Assembly (NCBI RefSeq): GCF_004114695.1
Contig: NZ_CP035310.1
Coordinates: forward strand, 2,091,501-2,155,500
Source of the DNA: Erythrobacter sp. HKB08
Lineage (GTDB): Bacteria > Pseudomonadota > Alphaproteobacteria > Sphingomonadales > Sphingomonadaceae
Direction of reading: 5' to 3'
Length of the DNA: 64,000 bases
In this document: positions 48,634 to 59,344 of the stretch, piece by piece
Numbering within the stretch: position 1 is the first letter of the stretch
Layout of the letters: each line of letters begins with the position of its first letter
Program-made: the position numbers and the translations under genes
The notes under the pieces: model-generated
Told to the model about the DNA's origin: nothing
The model's input: the letters and a program-made list of their open reading frames with translations, nothing else
Database searches by the model: none

Positions 48634-49280
48634 CGCTTGGCCAGGCCCTTCTGTTCCATGCGCCACTTCGCCATCTCGACACGGTCCTGCCCGAAGAACG
48701 GTTCACCCTCGAACACGAGGGTCGGCACACCCCAATGGCCCGCTGCTTCGAGCGCTTTCTGGTTCTCGCCGATCTCCGCATCGAGCGCATCGGCATCGGA
48801 GACCGCTTCGGCATCGAGCTCGGCCAGGTCGAGCCCGGCCCGCTGGGCCGCATTGGCAAGGTGGTCGCCCTCGTGCCAGTTATCGACTTCGCCCGACCAG
48901 ATGACCCTCGAAGCCTCGTCGGCGAAGGCCAACCCCTTCCCTCGCCGCGTCGCTGCCTGCCCGAGGCGGCTGATGCGGAAGATGTAGGGCTGCTCCTTCG
49001 GAATCTCGCGCGTCTGGAAGTTCTGCACGACCGGGTCCGGACGCGGCCAGCGCAGCGGAATGCCCTGCATCTGCGCGGAACGCATGCAGTCGAGCACGAT
49101 GTAGCGCGGCGCTGCCGGGTTGCCGGTGAAGAGGATATCGGGATCGCGAATGGCGATCGGCATCACCGTGCGCAGGGTGATGTCGACATCGTACTCCTCC
49201 GCCATGGCGCGATAACGCCCCACGGCGAGGTAGGAGTATGGCGAGCGGAAGCTGAAGAAGAGATCGGCTTGCAGTGTCAT
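48630..49280 (-). CDS. DsbA-like protein of the 2-hydroxychromene-2-carboxylate isomerase (kappa-GST) group
   Basis: 216 residues, MTLQADLFFSFRSPYSYLAV. The SPYSY segment is the glutathione-binding loop of the HCCA isomerase / kappa-class GST family, and WGVPTLVFEGEPFFGQDRV is its conserved C-terminal part. No CXXC is present, so it is not a disulfide oxidase. HCCA isomerase itself acts in naphthalene breakdown, but no such pathway is near and the substrate is open. Confidence 0.82.
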   Translation of the reverse strand: MTLQADLFFSFRSPYSYLAVGRYRAMAEEYDVDITLRTVMPIAIRDPDILFTGNPAAPRYIVLDCMRSAQMQGIPLRWPRPDPVVQNFQTREIPKEQPYIFRISRLGQAATRRGKGLAFADEASRVIWSGEVDNWHEGDHLANAAQRAGLDLAELDAEAVSDADALDAEIGENQKALEAAGHWGVPTLVFEGEPFFGQDRVEMAKWRMEQKGLAKR

Positions 49281-49311
49281 GCGGCCCTTGTGCCGCAATC
49301 GCCTGCTGCGG

Positions 49312-50337
49312 TCACCCCTTCTTCAGGTGGCGACGTCCGAGAAGTTCGGCGATCTGCACCGCGTTGAGCGCGGCACCCTTGCGCAGGTTGTCCGACACGC
49401 ACCACAGGGTGAGGCCGTTCTCCACCGTCGGGTCTTCGCGCACGCGGCTGATGTAGGTGGCACCGTCGCCCGCGCATTCGACCGGGGTGACGTATCCGCC
49501 GTCCTCGCGCTTGTCGACGAGCATGATGCCCGGTGCCTCGCGCAGGATTTCCTGAGCCTGCTCGGCGCTGATCTCGTTCTCGAACTCGATGTTCACCGCT
49601 TCGGAGTGGCCGACGAAGACCGGCACGCGCACGCAGGTCGCGGTCAGCTTGATCTTCGGGTCGAGGATCTTCTTGGTCTCGACCACCATCTTCCACTCTT
49701 CCTTGGTCGAGCCGTCGTCGAGGAAGACATCGATGTGCGGAATGAGGTTGAAGGCGATCTGCTTGGTGAACTTCTCCGGCTCCACCGGATCGCCGACGAA
49801 GATGGCGCGGCTCTGGTTGAACAGCTCGTCCATGCCCGCCTTGCCCGCTCCGGAAACCGACTGGTAGGTGCTGACGACGACGCGCTTGATCTTCGCCGCA
49901 TCGTGCAGCGGCTTGAGCGCGACGACGAGCTGCGCGGTCGAGCAGTTCGGGTTCGCGATGATGTTGCGCTTCTTGTAGTCGTCGATCGCGTCCGGATTCA
50001 CTTCCGGCACGATCAGCGGCACGTCCGGCTCCATGCGGTAGAGCGAGCTGTTGTCGATCACGACGCAGCCGGCAGCCGCCGCCTTGGGCGCATATTCCTT
50101 CGCCGGGCCACTGCCCGCCGAGAACAGGGCGATATCCCAGCCGGTGAAGTCGAAATGCTCGATGTTCTTGCACTTGAGCATCTTGCCGGTGTCGCCGAAT
50201 TCGACTTCCGTCCCGACCGAACGCGACGATGCGACCGCCGCGACCTCGTCGCAGGGGAACTCGCGCTCGGCGAGGATCTGCATCATTTCACGACCGACAT
50301 TTCCGGTCGCACCGACCACGGCTACGCGATAGCCCAA
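49312..50337 (-). CDS. asd: Aspartate-semialdehyde dehydrogenase
   Basis: 341 residues. It starts at a TTG (50337) with GGAG seven bases upstream; an in-frame TGA lies just before, so no earlier start exists. The NADP-binding VVGATGNVGREMM, the catalytic Cys in NPNCSTAQLV, and the HSEAVNIEF segment identify Asd, which makes aspartate semialdehyde for lysine, threonine, methionine and Dap. No in-frame ATG is available near the N-terminus. Confidence 0.96.
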   Translation of the reverse strand: MGYRVAVVGATGNVGREMMQILAEREFPCDEVAAVASSRSVGTEVEFGDTGKMLKCKNIEHFDFTGWDIALFSAGSGPAKEYAPKAAAAGCVVIDNSSLYRMEPDVPLIVPEVNPDAIDDYKKRNIIANPNCSTAQLVVALKPLHDAAKIKRVVVSTYQSVSGAGKAGMDELFNQSRAIFVGDPVEPEKFTKQIAFNLIPHIDVFLDDGSTKEEWKMVVETKKILDPKIKLTATCVRVPVFVGHSEAVNIEFENEISAEQAQEILREAPGIMLVDKREDGGYVTPVECAGDGATYISRVREDPTVENGLTLWCVSDNLRKGAALNAVQIAELLGRRHLKKG

Positions 50338-50422
50338 TTCACTTCTCCAATTCGTTTGCGCCGCCGAGATAGCGATTGGCGGCGCGCCCGCAAGCGTACA
50401 TTCGATTGCGCGCGCTAAACCC

Positions 50423-52654
50423 TCACTCCTCGGGAGGCGTCACGCCGTTGCGCTCGAGGAAGCTGAAAATCGTGTTCCACAGGTGCGGCGAGATCATTTC
50501 GCCCGACACGCGGTGCGTATAGCCGGGGTAGAGCATCATTTCGAACGGCACGTTTCCTTCCTGCAGGACCGAGATCAGTTCCGAGGAATTCTCGAACACG
50601 ACATTGTCGTCGGCCATGCCGTGGATCAGCAGCAGCGGGTCGCTAATGGCTGTCGCCTGCGGGATCGCACTCGATGCTTCGTAGGCACCCGGCACCTTGT
50701 TCGGATCGCCCATGTAGCGCTCGGTATAATGGGTGTCGTAAAGCTCCCACTTGGTCACCGGCGCGCCCGAGATGCCCGCAGCATAGAGCCCCGGATCGGC
50801 CTGCAACTGCTTCAGTGTCATGTAACCGCCGTAGGACCAGCCGTAGAGCGCGATCTTCTCCGCATCGACGTAATCGAGCGTCTTGAGATATTCGGCACCC
50901 GCCTTCTGGTCCTCGACTTCGACGCTGCCCATTGCGCGATAGAGCGGCTGTTCGAAATCGACCCCGCGGTTCGCACTTCCCCGGTTGTCGAGCTCGAACC
51001 AGATGTAGCCCTTGTCGACCACCGCCTGTTGCAACGCGCCGTCCCAGCCGCGCGTCACGACCTGCGGGCCGGGGCCGCTGTAGTGGTAATAGAACACCGG
51101 GTATTGCTTGCCCGGCTCCATCTCGGGCGTGACCATCTTGTAATAGAGATCGGTCACGCCGTCGGCCGCCTTGATCGTGCCGTAGCGCGCAGGGCGATGG
51201 CTCGCGAGGTGCGGCGCGTAGGGATGGCCGTCTTCCAGCGCATTCTGCTCGACCCAGGCGAGGTGGTTGCCTTGGGCATCGGCGAGGTAGCTCTGCGAAG
51301 GCTGGTTGTGGTTGGAGCGCGTGATGAGGAGCGTCTTCGCATCCTTGTCCATCGTCGCGGAATGCGTGAAGCCGTCGCTGGTCAGACGACGCGCCTCGCC
51401 GCCCTCTGCCATGTCGATGACATAGACATGTTGCGCGAGCACGTCTTCGACCGCCTGGAAGAATATCTTCCCGCTTTCCTGGTCGACGCCGAGCAGCTTG
51501 GTGACCGGGCCCGGCGTGTCGGTCAGCTGCGACCAGTTCGAACCATCGAACAGGTAGAACTGCCCCGAACCGCTGCGCTCCGACCACCACAGCAAATCGC
51601 CGTTCTTCAGGAATTTGTACTCGTCGGAGATGTTGATCCAGTAGTCCTCGCGCGCGGCGTTCTCCGTGAAGAAAATCTCGCTCGCGCCGGTCGCCGGATC
51701 GACCTTGAGCATGTCGAGCACCGTTTGCTCGCGGTTCTGGCGCTGGACGTAGATGGCGCTGCCGTCCGGTGCCCAATCGACGCGCGCGACGTAGATGTCG
51801 CTTTCCTCGCCGAGGTCGATCTGCACGCGGTTGCCACCGTCGGGGTCCATCACGAACAGCTCGACGATCGCATTGTCGCTGCCGGCGACCGGATAGCGCT
51901 GGTCGAAGACCTTCGTGCCGGTTGCGCCGATGGCCGCGCGGGTGACGATGCCGACCGGGCTCTCGTCGGTGCGCTGGACCACGATGCGCTTGTCGTCCGG
52001 GCTCCACCAGTAACCGGTTAGCCGGCTCATCTCTTCCTGCGCGACGAATTCCGCTTCGCCCCAGCGGATCGCATCGCCTTCCTTCGGAGTGATCGGCTGC
52101 GCTTCCGAGCCGACCGGCCCGACCCACAACTGCCGGTCGCGGACGAAGGAGAGGTAGGTGCTCTTCTCGCTCAGCGCGGGGTTGAGTTCGCTTTCCTCGG
52201 TGTCGGTCAGGCGCTGGATCGATCCGTCGAGCCGCGCAAGGTAGAGATCCCCGTCGAGCGGCACGAGAATGCCCGTGCCGTCTGCCGTCCACTGATAGGC
52301 GATGATGCCGCGAAGATTGCCGACACGCGCGCGTTCGCGCTGCATTTTCTCGTCCTCGGACAGTTCGCGCCCGGTGCCGAGCGCCTCGCTGTCGACCAGC
52401 ATGCGCCATTGGCCGTTTTCGCGGTCGTAGCCCCACAGGTCGTAGCGCTCGCGCTCGTCCTCGCGGTTGCGCAGCAGGGTGAGGTAGCGCCCGTCCGGCG
52501 AGAGCTTCGCCTGCCGCGGGCTAGGTCCGTCCAGCGAGGGAGAAGCGAAGACCTGTTCGAAGGTGAGGTCGGCAGTTTCGCTCATCGCGTGATCGTCCGC
52601 GATTGCAGGTGTGGCGAGAGCGAGCGAAGCGGCAGCAGCAAGCAGGTGGCGCAT
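50423..52654 (-). CDS. Exported prolyl dipeptidyl peptidase (DPP-IV type, S9 family)
   Basis: 743 residues with a signal peptide (ATPAIA-DD). The N-terminal half is a DPP-IV beta-propeller (PDGRYLTLLRNRE, FVAQEEMSRLTGYWWSPDD, with the substrate-binding Glu pair). The C-terminal hydrolase has GWSYGGYMTL (nucleophile Ser), HGMADDNV (Asp) and YPGYTHRVSG (His). Such enzymes cut X-Pro dipeptides from peptide N-termini in the periplasm. Not clearly in an operon; it lies between asd and the rplS terminator. Confidence 0.94.
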   Translation of the reverse strand: MRHLLAAAASLALATPAIADDHAMSETADLTFEQVFASPSLDGPSPRQAKLSPDGRYLTLLRNREDERERYDLWGYDRENGQWRMLVDSEALGTGRELSEDEKMQRERARVGNLRGIIAYQWTADGTGILVPLDGDLYLARLDGSIQRLTDTEESELNPALSEKSTYLSFVRDRQLWVGPVGSEAQPITPKEGDAIRWGEAEFVAQEEMSRLTGYWWSPDDKRIVVQRTDESPVGIVTRAAIGATGTKVFDQRYPVAGSDNAIVELFVMDPDGGNRVQIDLGEESDIYVARVDWAPDGSAIYVQRQNREQTVLDMLKVDPATGASEIFFTENAAREDYWINISDEYKFLKNGDLLWWSERSGSGQFYLFDGSNWSQLTDTPGPVTKLLGVDQESGKIFFQAVEDVLAQHVYVIDMAEGGEARRLTSDGFTHSATMDKDAKTLLITRSNHNQPSQSYLADAQGNHLAWVEQNALEDGHPYAPHLASHRPARYGTIKAADGVTDLYYKMVTPEMEPGKQYPVFYYHYSGPGPQVVTRGWDGALQQAVVDKGYIWFELDNRGSANRGVDFEQPLYRAMGSVEVEDQKAGAEYLKTLDYVDAEKIALYGWSYGGYMTLKQLQADPGLYAAGISGAPVTKWELYDTHYTERYMGDPNKVPGAYEASSAIPQATAISDPLLLIHGMADDNVVFENSSELISVLQEGNVPFEMMLYPGYTHRVSGEMISPHLWNTIFSFLERNGVTPPEE

Positions 52655-52690
52655 GGCAAGAAAGCGTGTCTCCGGTTGGGATGAGAAACG

Positions 52691-52725
52691 AAAAAGGGCG
52701 CCCCGGCTTCTAGACCGGAGCGCCC
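52691..52725 (-). terminator. Intrinsic terminator after rplS
   Basis: Read on the minus strand, the stem GGGCGCTCCGG (52725-52715) pairs with CCGGGGCGCCC (52706-52696, one mismatch) and is followed by TTTTT (52695-52691). It lies about 28 bp after the rplS stop and closes the ffh-to-rplS locus. Confidence 0.92.
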
Positions 52726-52753
52726 TTTCGTCAAACCGTTATAGGTCTTGTGC

Positions 52754-53122
52754 TTACGCCTTGGGGGCGTTGACCTTGCGTTCCGCGATGCGCGCACGCT
52801 TACCGGTGCGGCCACGCAGATAGTAGAGCTTCGCACGACGCACGACGCCGCGGCGGACCACGGTGATGCTGTCGACGATCGGCGAGTAGAGCGGGAACAC
52901 GCGTTCCACGCCTTCACCGAAGCTCATCTTGCGGACGGTGAAGTTGCTGCCCATGCCGCGGTTCGAGCGGGCAATGACAACGCCTTCGAAATTCTGGACG
53001 CGTTCACGCGTACCTTCGACAACCTTTACGCCAACGCGGACGGTGTCGCCGGGACGAAATTCGGGAACGTCCTTCCCGAGGTTCTCGATAGCTTCCGCTT
53101 CGAGCTGCTGAATCAGGTTCAT
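52754..53122 (-). CDS. rplS: 50S ribosomal protein L19
   Basis: 122 residues: [20 protein letters not shown], then [31 protein letters not shown]-type core and [18 protein letters not shown]19 sits at the subunit interface. The ATG overlaps the trmD stop as ATGA. Confidence 0.97.
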   Translation of the reverse strand: MNLIQQLEAEAIENLGKDVPEFRPGDTVRVGVKVVEGTRERVQNFEGVVIARSNRGMGSNFTVRKMSFGEGVERVFPLYSPIVDSITVVRRGVVRRAKLYYLRGRTGKRARIAERKVNAPKA

Positions 53123-53868
53123 TTGCCCTGGTCCTTCTTTTCCTGCCGCTCGCCAGAGGCAGACTGGACCGGAGCGTCACTGTAACGCTCCCACAAGTCC
53201 GGCCTGCGTAACCGTGTGTGATCTTCCGCCATGGACTTGCGCCAAGCAGCGATCTTCGCATGATCCCCCGATCGCAGCACTTCAGGGATCGTGCGCCCTT
53301 CCCATTCCTGAGGTCGGGTATATTGCGGATATTCGAGCAGCCCTTCTTCGAAGGATTCCTCGGTTCCGCTTGAAGGCGCGCCCATTACCCCCGGAAGCAA
53401 GCGAATGCAAGCGTCGAGTATGGCGAGCGCGGCAGGCTCTCCGCCGGACAGGACGATGTCGGCGAGGCTGACCTGTTCTATCTGCGGACGAGCTTCGAAA
53501 AGCCGCTCGTCGAACCCCTCGAAGCGACCGCACAGGATAGTGACTCCCGGCCCTGCAGCCAGCTCGCGAATTCGCTCCTGCGTGATCGGCTTGCCGCGCG
53601 GCGTCATCGCGAGGATCGGGACGCCGGGCTGCATCCTGATCGCATGATCGACCGCGGCTCCCAGCACATCGGCCTTCAGCACCATCCCCGCCCCGCCGCC
53701 GGCCGGCGTATCGTCGACCGTGCGATGCTTGTCGGAAGCGAAGTCGCGGATCTGGATCGTGTCGAGCGACCACTTCTGCTCCTCCAGCGCCCGCCCGGCG
53801 AGCGACAGCCTCAGCGGCCCGGGGAACATCTCGGGATAGAGTGTCAGGATGGTTGCGGCGAAGGTCAT
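53119..53868 (-). CDS. trmD: tRNA (guanine-37-N1)-methyltransferase
   Basis: 249 residues. The SPOUT trefoil-knot motifs are visible: [32 protein letters not shown] and [17 protein letters not shown], with the family tail RRPDLWERY. TrmD methylates G37 next to the anticodon to prevent frameshifting. Its start overlaps the stop of the small membrane gene as ATGA, so the insertion upstream of it is translationally coupled. Confidence 0.97.
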   Translation of the reverse strand: MTFAATILTLYPEMFPGPLRLSLAGRALEEQKWSLDTIQIRDFASDKHRTVDDTPAGGGAGMVLKADVLGAAVDHAIRMQPGVPILAMTPRGKPITQERIRELAAGPGVTILCGRFEGFDERLFEARPQIEQVSLADIVLSGGEPAALAILDACIRLLPGVMGAPSSGTEESFEEGLLEYPQYTRPQEWEGRTIPEVLRSGDHAKIAAWRKSMAEDHTRLRRPDLWERYSDAPVQSASGERQEKKDQGK

Positions 53869-54164
53869 GACGACTTCCAGAGAGAAATGGCTAAAGCGGC
53901 TACGGGCAGCGCAATTCCGAAGAACACAAGCACGACACTATCAGGGGTCGCCCCGCAATTCTCGGGATCGGCAGGCAGTATTTCGACCAGCGTGTAGCTC
54001 GCAATCGTGCCGAGAATAAGCGGCAATATGCCACGCGCCCCGACGCGAATCGTGTTTTCGTCACCATAGAGACGGGCGTTGTGCAGCACTGCGCACGAAA
54101 AACCGATGAGGCACGCCAACACAGCAAACGGGAAAGCCGCCAGAGCGATCTCGAGGCCGCCCAT
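53865..54164 (-). CDS. Small membrane protein, unknown function
   Basis: 99 residues from the ATG at 54164, ten bases after the nitrilase stop; a longer reading would overlap the nitrilase gene. Three hydrophobic segments are present ([39 protein letters not shown] and [21 protein letters not shown]). No family is recognised. It ends in an ATGA overlap with trmD. Confidence 0.65.
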   Translation of the reverse strand: MGGLEIALAAFPFAVLACLIGFSCAVLHNARLYGDENTIRVGARGILPLILGTIASYTLVEILPADPENCGATPDSVVLVFFGIALPVAALAISLWKSS

Positions 54165-54174
54165 GCGGCACAGG

Positions 54175-55128
54175 TCAATCACTCCAATCCACCCCATCTT
54201 TCGCCCGGGTATCGACTGTCAGTTCGAACACGTCGGGCCGCGAATAGTGGCCGTCGGTATCGAGGCTCGCCAGTCCCTCGTCGATTTCCGCAAGATCCAG
54301 CTCGACATGGAGCGTTTCCTCACCCTCGCCCGCTTGCGCGACCACTCGCGCGTCGGGCGCGGCGATCATGCTGCCGCCTCGGTTGAGAACGTCGCTTTCG
54401 ATAGCGCGGATCAGCGCTTCGGCCTCTGGGTCTCCGCCGCAGCGTTCAAGCCCACCGAGCAGGTCGTCCTTGTGCTGGACCAGCCCTGCGGCGAGCACGA
54501 AGCACCGCCCCTCCATCGCGTAGTGGCGGCTGGCGATGGCGTATTGCTCGCGCACGGTAGGCCATGCAGCGACGTGGACGCTCTCGCCGAGGTTGTGCAT
54601 CGCCGCGCGTGCCAAGGGCATCCAGTGCTCCCAGCAGATAAGGTTGCCCACCGAGCCCCATTCGGCCTGGTGAACGCCCAGGGTCGAGCCGTCGCCGCGC
54701 ATCCAGACCAACCGCTCGCCATGCGTCGGCACCAGTTTGCGGTGGTCGAGGACTGGCTGTCCGGGCCGGAAGGTCATCTGGTTGTTGAACAGGCTGCGGC
54801 GAACGCGCTCGTGCGCGCCGATGGAAATGACCGCGCCGGTCTCGTCGCACAGTTCCTGCAGTGGCAGCAGCCGCTCGTCGTTCCGGACCACCGCGTTCTC
54901 TAGCAGGAGGCGGTGCAGCGCCTTGGTGCCGGGATGATCCCACAGCGCGGCGCCGGGAGCCTCGTCGAGCCACAGCGGGTAGCCGCCGAGGAAGGTCTCG
55001 CCGAAGGCGACCAGCTGCGCCCCGTCGGCAATCGCCTTGCGAGCGAGCTCGACCGCTTGCGCAATTCCATCCTCGATTGCGAGCGGAATCGGCGCGGCTT
55101 GGCAAATGGCGACGTGAAGTTTCGTCAT
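54175..55128 (-). CDS. Nitrilase-family carbon-nitrogen hydrolase
   Basis: 317 residues. The catalytic triad is intact: Glu44 in FGETFLGGYPLW, Lys131 in DHRKLVPTHGERLVW and Cys165 in NLICWEHWMPLAR. The CWEHWMPL form and the HGERLVW segment point to true nitrilases or cyanide-type hydrolases (branch 1) rather than amidases. It would turn a nitrile into acid and ammonia; the natural substrate is unknown. It is one of four genes lying between rimM and trmD. Confidence 0.88.
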   Translation of the reverse strand: MTKLHVAICQAAPIPLAIEDGIAQAVELARKAIADGAQLVAFGETFLGGYPLWLDEAPGAALWDHPGTKALHRLLLENAVVRNDERLLPLQELCDETGAVISIGAHERVRRSLFNNQMTFRPGQPVLDHRKLVPTHGERLVWMRGDGSTLGVHQAEWGSVGNLICWEHWMPLARAAMHNLGESVHVAAWPTVREQYAIASRHYAMEGRCFVLAAGLVQHKDDLLGGLERCGGDPEAEALIRAIESDVLNRGGSMIAAPDARVVAQAGEGEETLHVELDLAEIDEGLASLDTDGHYSRPDVFELTVDTRAKDGVDWSD

Positions 55129-55150
55129 GACAGGCGCTTAGGCCCGCGCG

Positions 55151-55996
55151 TCAGCCTCCGCAACCGCCGCAGCCGCCGCCACAACCGCCGCCACCGTCCC
55201 CGCTGTCACCCCCGCCATCGCCGACGAACGCCCCTCCGTCGCCTCCGAAAGCATTCTGGCGCAGTTCGTGAACCGCCACCATCGGCGTGCCGACCAGCAC
55301 TGCCGTGCCGTAGAGCGCGACCGCCCTGCCCGCCTCGTCCTGCGTCGGCGCACGCGAGAGGCGCGACGAGGCGACACGGGCAGCCTCAACCGCCTCGATC
55401 CCCGCCTTGGTCCGCATATCGACTCTGGAAAAGCGCACCATCATCAGGATCAATGCAATGATCGTCAGGATCGCGAGGAAGCCGACCGGCTCGCCCAGTC
55501 CGAGGCCGGCAGCGATCCGCCATGCGCCGAGAAAGACGAGGAACGCGTAAGGCGCAGCCTGCATCATGCGCAGCTTGGTAATCTCGTCCGGCCCGACGAG
55601 CATGCCATCGGCGCGCAGTCTGTCTGTTATCCCTGCCACCTCGGCTGTCCCGGCGCGCAGGAAATCGTTCCACCGTGCCGGCTCCGGCGTCGAAAGGATG
55701 CGGCTCTCGAGGGCCGTCTGACCGCCACCAGCCGAACGGATGGCGAAGCGGTCCTTCTTCTCGTGAACGATGGCATCGCGGGCGAGCAATTGCGCGGTCG
55801 CGGTTTCCGACACTCGGCGAGCCCCGCCGGTGAGAAATGCCAGTTCCTCGGCCCCCAGTGCCGCGCCGGTGCTTCGCCCTTCGGGCCGCACCATGTCGGC
55901 AAGCCGCGGGCCGGAAAGCCAGCCGACCACCATCAGGACCAGGAACAGGATCAGGAAGGCAGGTCCCGAAAAGAATGACAGGCCCGTATCGATCAT
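55151..55996 (-). CDS. TIGR04222-domain membrane protein with Gly/Cys-rich tail
   Basis: 281 residues from the ATG at 55996, supported by GGGAG seven bases upstream and an ATGA overlap with the upstream gene. It has an N-terminal hydrophobic helix (FLILFLVLMVVGWLSGP), a cytoplasmic-like middle, then a helical pair (YAFLVFLGAWRIAAGLG, FLAILTIIALILMMV). The tail after residue 255 is almost only Gly, Asp and Cys (GGGGCGGGCGGCGG), the mark of the TIGR04222 family. The function is unknown; the tail could bind metal or be processed. Paired with a GRDP-like gene. Confidence 0.85.
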   Translation of the reverse strand: MIDTGLSFFSGPAFLILFLVLMVVGWLSGPRLADMVRPEGRSTGAALGAEELAFLTGGARRVSETATAQLLARDAIVHEKKDRFAIRSAGGGQTALESRILSTPEPARWNDFLRAGTAEVAGITDRLRADGMLVGPDEITKLRMMQAAPYAFLVFLGAWRIAAGLGLGEPVGFLAILTIIALILMMVRFSRVDMRTKAGIEAVEAARVASSRLSRAPTQDEAGRAVALYGTAVLVGTPMVAVHELRQNAFGGDGGAFVGDGGGDSGDGGGGCGGGCGGCGG

Positions 55997-56556
55997 TGCA
56001 AAGCTCCCCAACCCAGCAGCGCGAAGGCCGCTCCGAATAGCGCGATGATAGCATAAGCCACTTTGCGCGGAAGTATCATGACATCCGCCGGGTTGACCCT
56101 CACCCCCTTGGGATCGACGCCGAAGCGGCGCGCGGCACCGGGCCAGATGTCGGCAGGCGGCGGCTCGCCGAAAGCGTCTTCGTAGGATTTCAGCGTCGCG
56201 GCGTACTGGTCGTAATAGCGCGTCCGCTCCGCCTGGCCGCCGGCGGTGGGGCCGTGGTGCAGTTCGGCACCCAGCACTTCGGGGCAAAAGCGCTGCCAGT
56301 AGTCGCGGCTGTAGGTGAGGTGCAGGTGCCATGCCTGGTCCACCGCGTCCGAGGGCGTGACCTCATGCCCCGCTGTCCTCGCAAGGTAACAGAACCGCTT
56401 GTATTCGCCGATCACGCGGTCCGCGAAGGCGCTATCCCAGCGGTTTTCTCGGGCGAGCCGGTCGCGGAAGGATAGCGTCGCCTGTTCAGGGCCGATCTCG
56501 TACGCGGCGAGGCGCTGCCAGAGGTCGGAGGAAATGACGGAGGGCTCGGCCGGCAT
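55993..56556 (-). CDS. GRDP-like (glycine-rich-domain-protein-like) membrane-tailed protein
   Basis: 187 residues. The segment SDAVDQAWHLHLTYSRDYW with EYKRFCYLAR fits the PF07173-type GRDP-like domain. A C-terminal hydrophobic helix (VAYAIIALFGAAFALLGWGAL) anchors it. Genes of this type often accompany TIGR04222 proteins, as here (ATGA overlap). The cellular role is unknown. It starts five bases after the rimM stop. Confidence 0.8.
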   Translation of the reverse strand: MPAEPSVISSDLWQRLAAYEIGPEQATLSFRDRLARENRWDSAFADRVIGEYKRFCYLARTAGHEVTPSDAVDQAWHLHLTYSRDYWQRFCPEVLGAELHHGPTAGGQAERTRYYDQYAATLKSYEDAFGEPPPADIWPGAARRFGVDPKGVRVNPADVMILPRKVAYAIIALFGAAFALLGWGALQ

Positions 56557-56561
56557 GGCCG

Positions 56562-57050
56562 CTAGTCTTCGACGAAATCCTGCGAAATGACCAGCACCTG
56601 CGCGTCCCAGCGGGGAACGGCCTGCTCCGTCATCGGAACGAGGAAGCTCTTGCCGCCATCGCGCTTAATCTCGACGAGGTCGCCTGCACCGTAGTTGAGC
56701 ACATTGCCGACCGTCCCGATCGCCTCTCCGGCGTCGGTTTCGACCTTCAGGCCGACGAGGTCAGCATGGTAGTATTCGCCCTCGTCGAGGGGCGGCAGAG
56801 CCGAGCGCGGGACGGTGAGTGTCGTGCCCCGCAGCTTCTCGGCCGCATTGCGATCGGCAACTTCCTTGAAGCGGGCGATTGCCCCGCCCTTCCCGTCGTC
56901 GCGGATCTTGGAGAGCGTCAGGCTCCCCTCATTGAAGCTCTTGTGGTTCTTGAGGGCATCGACACCCTCGCCGAAGAGCTTCAGGCGGACTTCGCCCGTC
57001 ACGCCATGCGCGCCTTTGACAGCGGCGAGCGTGACGGGCTTGTCCTGCAT
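56562..57050 (-). CDS. rimM: 16S rRNA processing protein RimM
   Basis: 162 residues. The N-terminal VKGAHGVTGEVRLKLFG and the PRC-barrel part EGEYYHADLVGLKVET with GAGDLVEI are the RimM pattern. RimM helps mature the head of the 30S subunit by binding S19. It follows rpsP by nine bases. In most bacteria trmD comes next; here four other genes intervene. Confidence 0.96.
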   Translation of the reverse strand: MQDKPVTLAAVKGAHGVTGEVRLKLFGEGVDALKNHKSFNEGSLTLSKIRDDGKGGAIARFKEVADRNAAEKLRGTTLTVPRSALPPLDEGEYYHADLVGLKVETDAGEAIGTVGNVLNYGAGDLVEIKRDGGKSFLVPMTEQAVPRWDAQVLVISQDFVED

Positions 57051-57059
57051 GGGAGAGGC

Positions 57060-57569
57060 TTACTCGGCCTTCTCTTCAGCAGCGTCTTCTGCCGGAGCTT
57101 CCTCGGCAGCGGCTTCTTCAGCCGGTGCTTCTTCAGCTGCCGCTTCTTCGGCCGGAGCTTCTTCAGCAGCGGTTTCTTCTTCGGCAGGAGCGTTTGCTTC
57201 TTCCTCGGCAGCCTTTGCAGCTTCCTCGGCTTCAGCAGCCTTCGCGGCCTTCTCTTCAGCGCGTTCCTTGGCGGCTTCGCCCGGCTCACCCTTCTTCGGG
57301 TTGTTCTTCGGAGCACGCTCGAGGATGCCGGCTGCGTCGAGGAAGCGGTGGACGCGGTCGCTCGGCTTCGCGCCGACGCTCAGCCAGTGGCGGGCGCGGT
57401 CTTCGTTGAGCTTGACGCGATCTTCCGAATCCTTCGGCAGCATCGGGTTGTAGGTGCCGATCTGCTCGAGATACTTGCCGTCACGCGGGCTGCGCGTGTC
57501 GGACACGACGATGCGGTAGTACGGACGCTTCTTTGCGCCACCGCGCGAAAGACGGATTGCAACTGCCAT
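57060..57569 (-). CDS. rpsP: 30S ribosomal protein S16 with long Ala/Glu tail
   Basis: 169 residues versus about 80-90 for the family core. The core [20 protein letters not shown], with [10 protein letters not shown] and [14 protein letters not shown], is complete by about residue 92. The rest is an Ala/Glu/Lys helix turning into an acidic repeat (residues 132-161). AAAGG lies before the ATG. The 43-bp gap to ffh is strikingly AT-rich for this genome. Confidence 0.96.
   Translation of the reverse strand: MAVAIRLSRGGAKKRPYYRIVVSDTRSPRDGKYLEQIGTYNPMLPKDSEDRVKLNEDRARHWLSVGAKPSDRVHRFLDAAGILERAPKNNPKKGEPGEAAKERAEEKAAKAAEAEEAAKAAEEEANAPAEEETAAEEAPAEEAAAEEAPAEEAAAEEAPAEDAAEEKAE
57087..57176 (-). 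repeat. Three tandem 30-bp units in the rpsP tail
   Basis: Three in-frame 30-bp units encode E(T/A)AAEEAPAE at residues 132-141, 142-151 and 152-161 of S16. The units differ at a few third positions, so the repeat is not freshly made. Copy number may vary between strains. Confidence 0.88.
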
Positions 57570-57612
57570 TTGATATTACCTTTCCGAATTAAAATTTTGA
57601 ATTTGCTATAAT

Positions 57613-59049
<1,437 letters not shown>

Positions 59050-59180
59050 ACTACGCTTCTCCTCTGCCGCTTTGCCCGGATATGGGCATCACGGCGTCAA
59101 ATGCCAAAAACGCCGGCGGACGAGAACTCGTCGGCCAGCGTGCGAACTCCCGTGGGAAATCCGACTTTTTCAGTTTCGAG

Positions 59181-59256
<76 letters not shown>

Positions 59257-59344
59257 ATTCACTCTGGCGAGGTGCCCTGGGAGGCACCCCTGCTTGCGGG
59301 AACGGCCCTTTAGAAAGCCGCCACCCGCAACGCAAGTCTAAAAA

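Noticed and set aside
57087-57176. Possible CRISPR or minisatellite from regular repeats
   Set aside because: The units are in frame inside rpsP, have no spacers and encode an acidic tail.
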